This document shows positions 63,050 through 64,000 of a stretch of DNA of 64,000 nucleotides, one piece after another; within the stretch, counting starts at the first letter, position 1, and every line of letters starts with the position of its first letter. Location: assembly GCA_018350325.1 (NCBI GenBank), contig JAEVLN010000013.1, positions 124,001-188,000 of the forward strand. Direction: 5' to 3'. The notes below the pieces were generated by a model. It did not search any database and was not told the origin of the DNA. It was given only the letters and a program-made list of their open reading frames with translations. The translations under genes and the position numbers were made by a program. Origin of the DNA: Globodera rostochiensis. Its lineage: Eukaryota > Nematoda > Chromadorea > Rhabditida > Heteroderidae.

Positions 63050-63142
63050 ACGGATCAGTATGGCTGCTTTGTGATCCAACATGTGATTGAGCATGGACTG
63101 CCCGAGGACCGCGAGCGCCTTGTGCCATCTGCACAATGACAG
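63050..63142 (+). pseudogene. Pumilio/FBF (PUF) repeat exon with apparent frame break
   Basis: After TCAATTTAG a plus frame reads TDQYGCFVIQHVIEHGLPED and then RERLV. This matches the most conserved PUF repeat (DQYGNYVIQHVLEHGRPED in Pumilio repeat 5). PUF repeats bind one RNA base each in 3' UTRs to repress translation. After RERLV the frame meets TGA at 63137, while the next frame reads HLHNDR up to CAG|GTTACC, the continuation a PUF repeat would need. A one- or two-base indel is therefore likely, from decay or a sequencing error. No neighbouring PUF repeats were found, so this is an isolated exon or a fragment of a larger gene. Confidence 0.7.
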
Positions 63143-63278
63143 GTTACCACAGGGAGACTTTAGACTAACTTAATCCGAGTTAGATAGAGAGTAAATTTGG
63201 GCCCATTTTCACGGATTTGAAATCTGGTGTCTGATTTTTGCTTTTCTGAAAATTTCATTATTGCACTAATAATTCATC
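63143..63278. other. Leader upstream of the viral replicase frame
   Basis: 136 bp between the PUF exon and the viral ATG. Contains GACTTTAG and GAGTTAG that could act as splice acceptors, and no open frame. It could be PUF intron, or include part of the viral 5' untranslated region. Confidence 0.4.
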
Positions 63279-64000
63279 ATGGCCACATTTGCAAGCCTAG
63301 GATTTAACGTCGATACCCAAATTAATGAAATACTCACCCAATTTCTGCGCAAGGACCCAAGCTCGCCTTTGGCGGAAGCGGTCAATCGCGAATTCACAAA
63401 AATTTTGGACAACAACGCAAACGCGGCAGTGCATGCGAAAGCGGGGACGATTAAATTGTCGGAGAAGCTGAATGTTGAGGAGCAAATCGTTCTGTCCAAT
63501 TGCATTCCGGAGTTTAATCTCGTTTTTACCAATAAAATCGAGAAACCACATGCCTTTGCATCTGCCATGAGAAAAGTGAAATACCATATTCTTCTTGAAC
63601 GGATTGCGTACAGACCTGAAAAAGTGGCGTTTTTGGACGGAAGGAGTTGTTATGCGGTCGATGTTGGAGGAGATTTTTCTTTTCATGTCAGAAACGGCAA
63701 TGTTGGGATACATTCAGACTGTCCAGTTACAGATGAGCGTGATGACGCGAGGTACAAATCACGCGTTGAAAGGTTGCGAAGGGAGTTTGAGAGTGATTTG
63801 GTCGAGAAGGTGTTTGCTACCGGAAAAGAAGATAAGTCGGAATACGTTAATGATTTTTTGAGTCGATTGTCGAAGTATGGTGCGTGCGAAGATGTTTTTT
63901 GCAATAAATTGTCTCAGAATTGTTCTAAGACTGCGCGTTATTTGTTGTTTGTGCAATCGAATTATGACATATCGTTGCGGACCTTTGCTGACATCATGGT
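63279..64000 (+). CDS. Endogenous virga-like virus replicase, methyltransferase region (partial)
   Basis: An uninterrupted frame of 240 codons runs from ATG 63279 off the window edge. About residues 123-158 contain the signature of the alphavirus-like viral methyltransferase: a D-V-G-G-D motif, a conserved His in GIHSDCP, then DERDDARY giving the D-x-x-R motif. Further on, a SNYDI stretch fits the later YDI motif of tobamovirus-type domains. In these viruses the domain methylates GTP and forms the covalent guanylate used to cap viral RNA, and it is the N-terminal part of a polyprotein followed by helicase and polymerase. Residues 1-120 are less conserved. The frame has no stops or shifts, so integration is recent or the frame is under selection. 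Helicase and polymerase domains, if present, lie beyond the window. It could also be a contaminating viral contig, which the flanking host-like sequence argues against. Confidence 0.85.
   Translation, partial: MATFASLGFNVDTQINEILTQFLRKDPSSPLAEAVNREFTKILDNNANAAVHAKAGTIKLSEKLNVEEQIVLSNCIPEFNLVFTNKIEKPHAFASAMRKVKYHILLERIAYRPEKVAFLDGRSCYAVDVGGDFSFHVRNGNVGIHSDCPVTDERDDARYKSRVERLRREFESDLVEKVFATGKEDKSEYVNDFLSRLSKYGACEDVFCNKLSQNCSKTARYLLFVQSNYDISLRTFADIM

Noticed and set aside
63297..63713. 138-codon minus-strand frame opposite the viral gene
   Set aside because: It overlaps the frame with the methyltransferase signature and has no recognisable content.
1..64000. Spliced-leader, tRNA, rRNA and CRISPR features
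   Set aside because: I scanned by eye for nematode SL1-like sequence, GGTTCGA-type B-boxes and repeat-spacer arrays and found no credible case. A covariance-model scan would be needed to exclude diverged RNAs.

Overview
The window reads as nuclear DNA from an AT-rich eukaryote, most likely an invertebrate animal. I base this on very AT-rich non-coding sequence, several satellite arrays, DNA transposons with target-site duplications, a Helitron-type helicase relic, a Pumilio-repeat exon and a UPF1-like helicase. Features of Bacteria or Archaea (operons, Shine-Dalgarno sites, CRISPR) are absent. A nematode would fit, but nothing seen proves the phylum. I found no convincing tRNA, rRNA or spliced-leader gene.

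Layout. 1-12 kb: AT-rich DNA with short GC-richer islands, one terminal-inverted-repeat (TIR) element (2038-2532) and a CGAAA-type microsatellite. 12.1-17.1 kb: a repeat-dense block, made of a hAT-like miniature element (12151-12382), about eight copies of a 385-bp satellite, then 44- to 46-bp tandem repeats. 17-26 kb: AT-rich, with a near-perfect 1541-bp tandem duplication (22891-25972). 26.1-26.5 kb: a Pif1/Helitron helicase relic abutting a 27-bp minisatellite. 26.5-52 kb: AT-rich with scattered islands of 50-150 bp that look like small exons of intron-rich genes on either strand (one has a caspase-like motif), plus a 115-bp satellite joined to a dispersed repeat (46382-47440). 52.4-53.3 kb: a second hAT-like element, 914 bp, with a perfect 8-bp target-site duplication.

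The right end differs. From about 57.3 to 61.8 kb the DNA is GC-rich and coding. It carries on the minus strand a UPF1/NAM7-type superfamily 1 helicase of about 1000 residues, and upstream a 215-codon reading frame with four RACGPEEI repeats that probably forms the N-terminus of the same protein through a tiny intron or a frame change. On the plus strand there follow a Pumilio-repeat exon with an apparent frame break (63050-63142) and, from 63279 to the window edge, an uninterrupted frame of more than 240 codons. That frame carries the capping methyltransferase signature of alphavirus-like (virga-like) RNA virus replicases. It is the most notable find: an endogenous copy of the 5' end of a plus-strand RNA virus replicase, still open where the window ends.

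Most of the first 57 kb cannot be assigned to genes from sequence alone. Candidate exons there are reported at low confidence.
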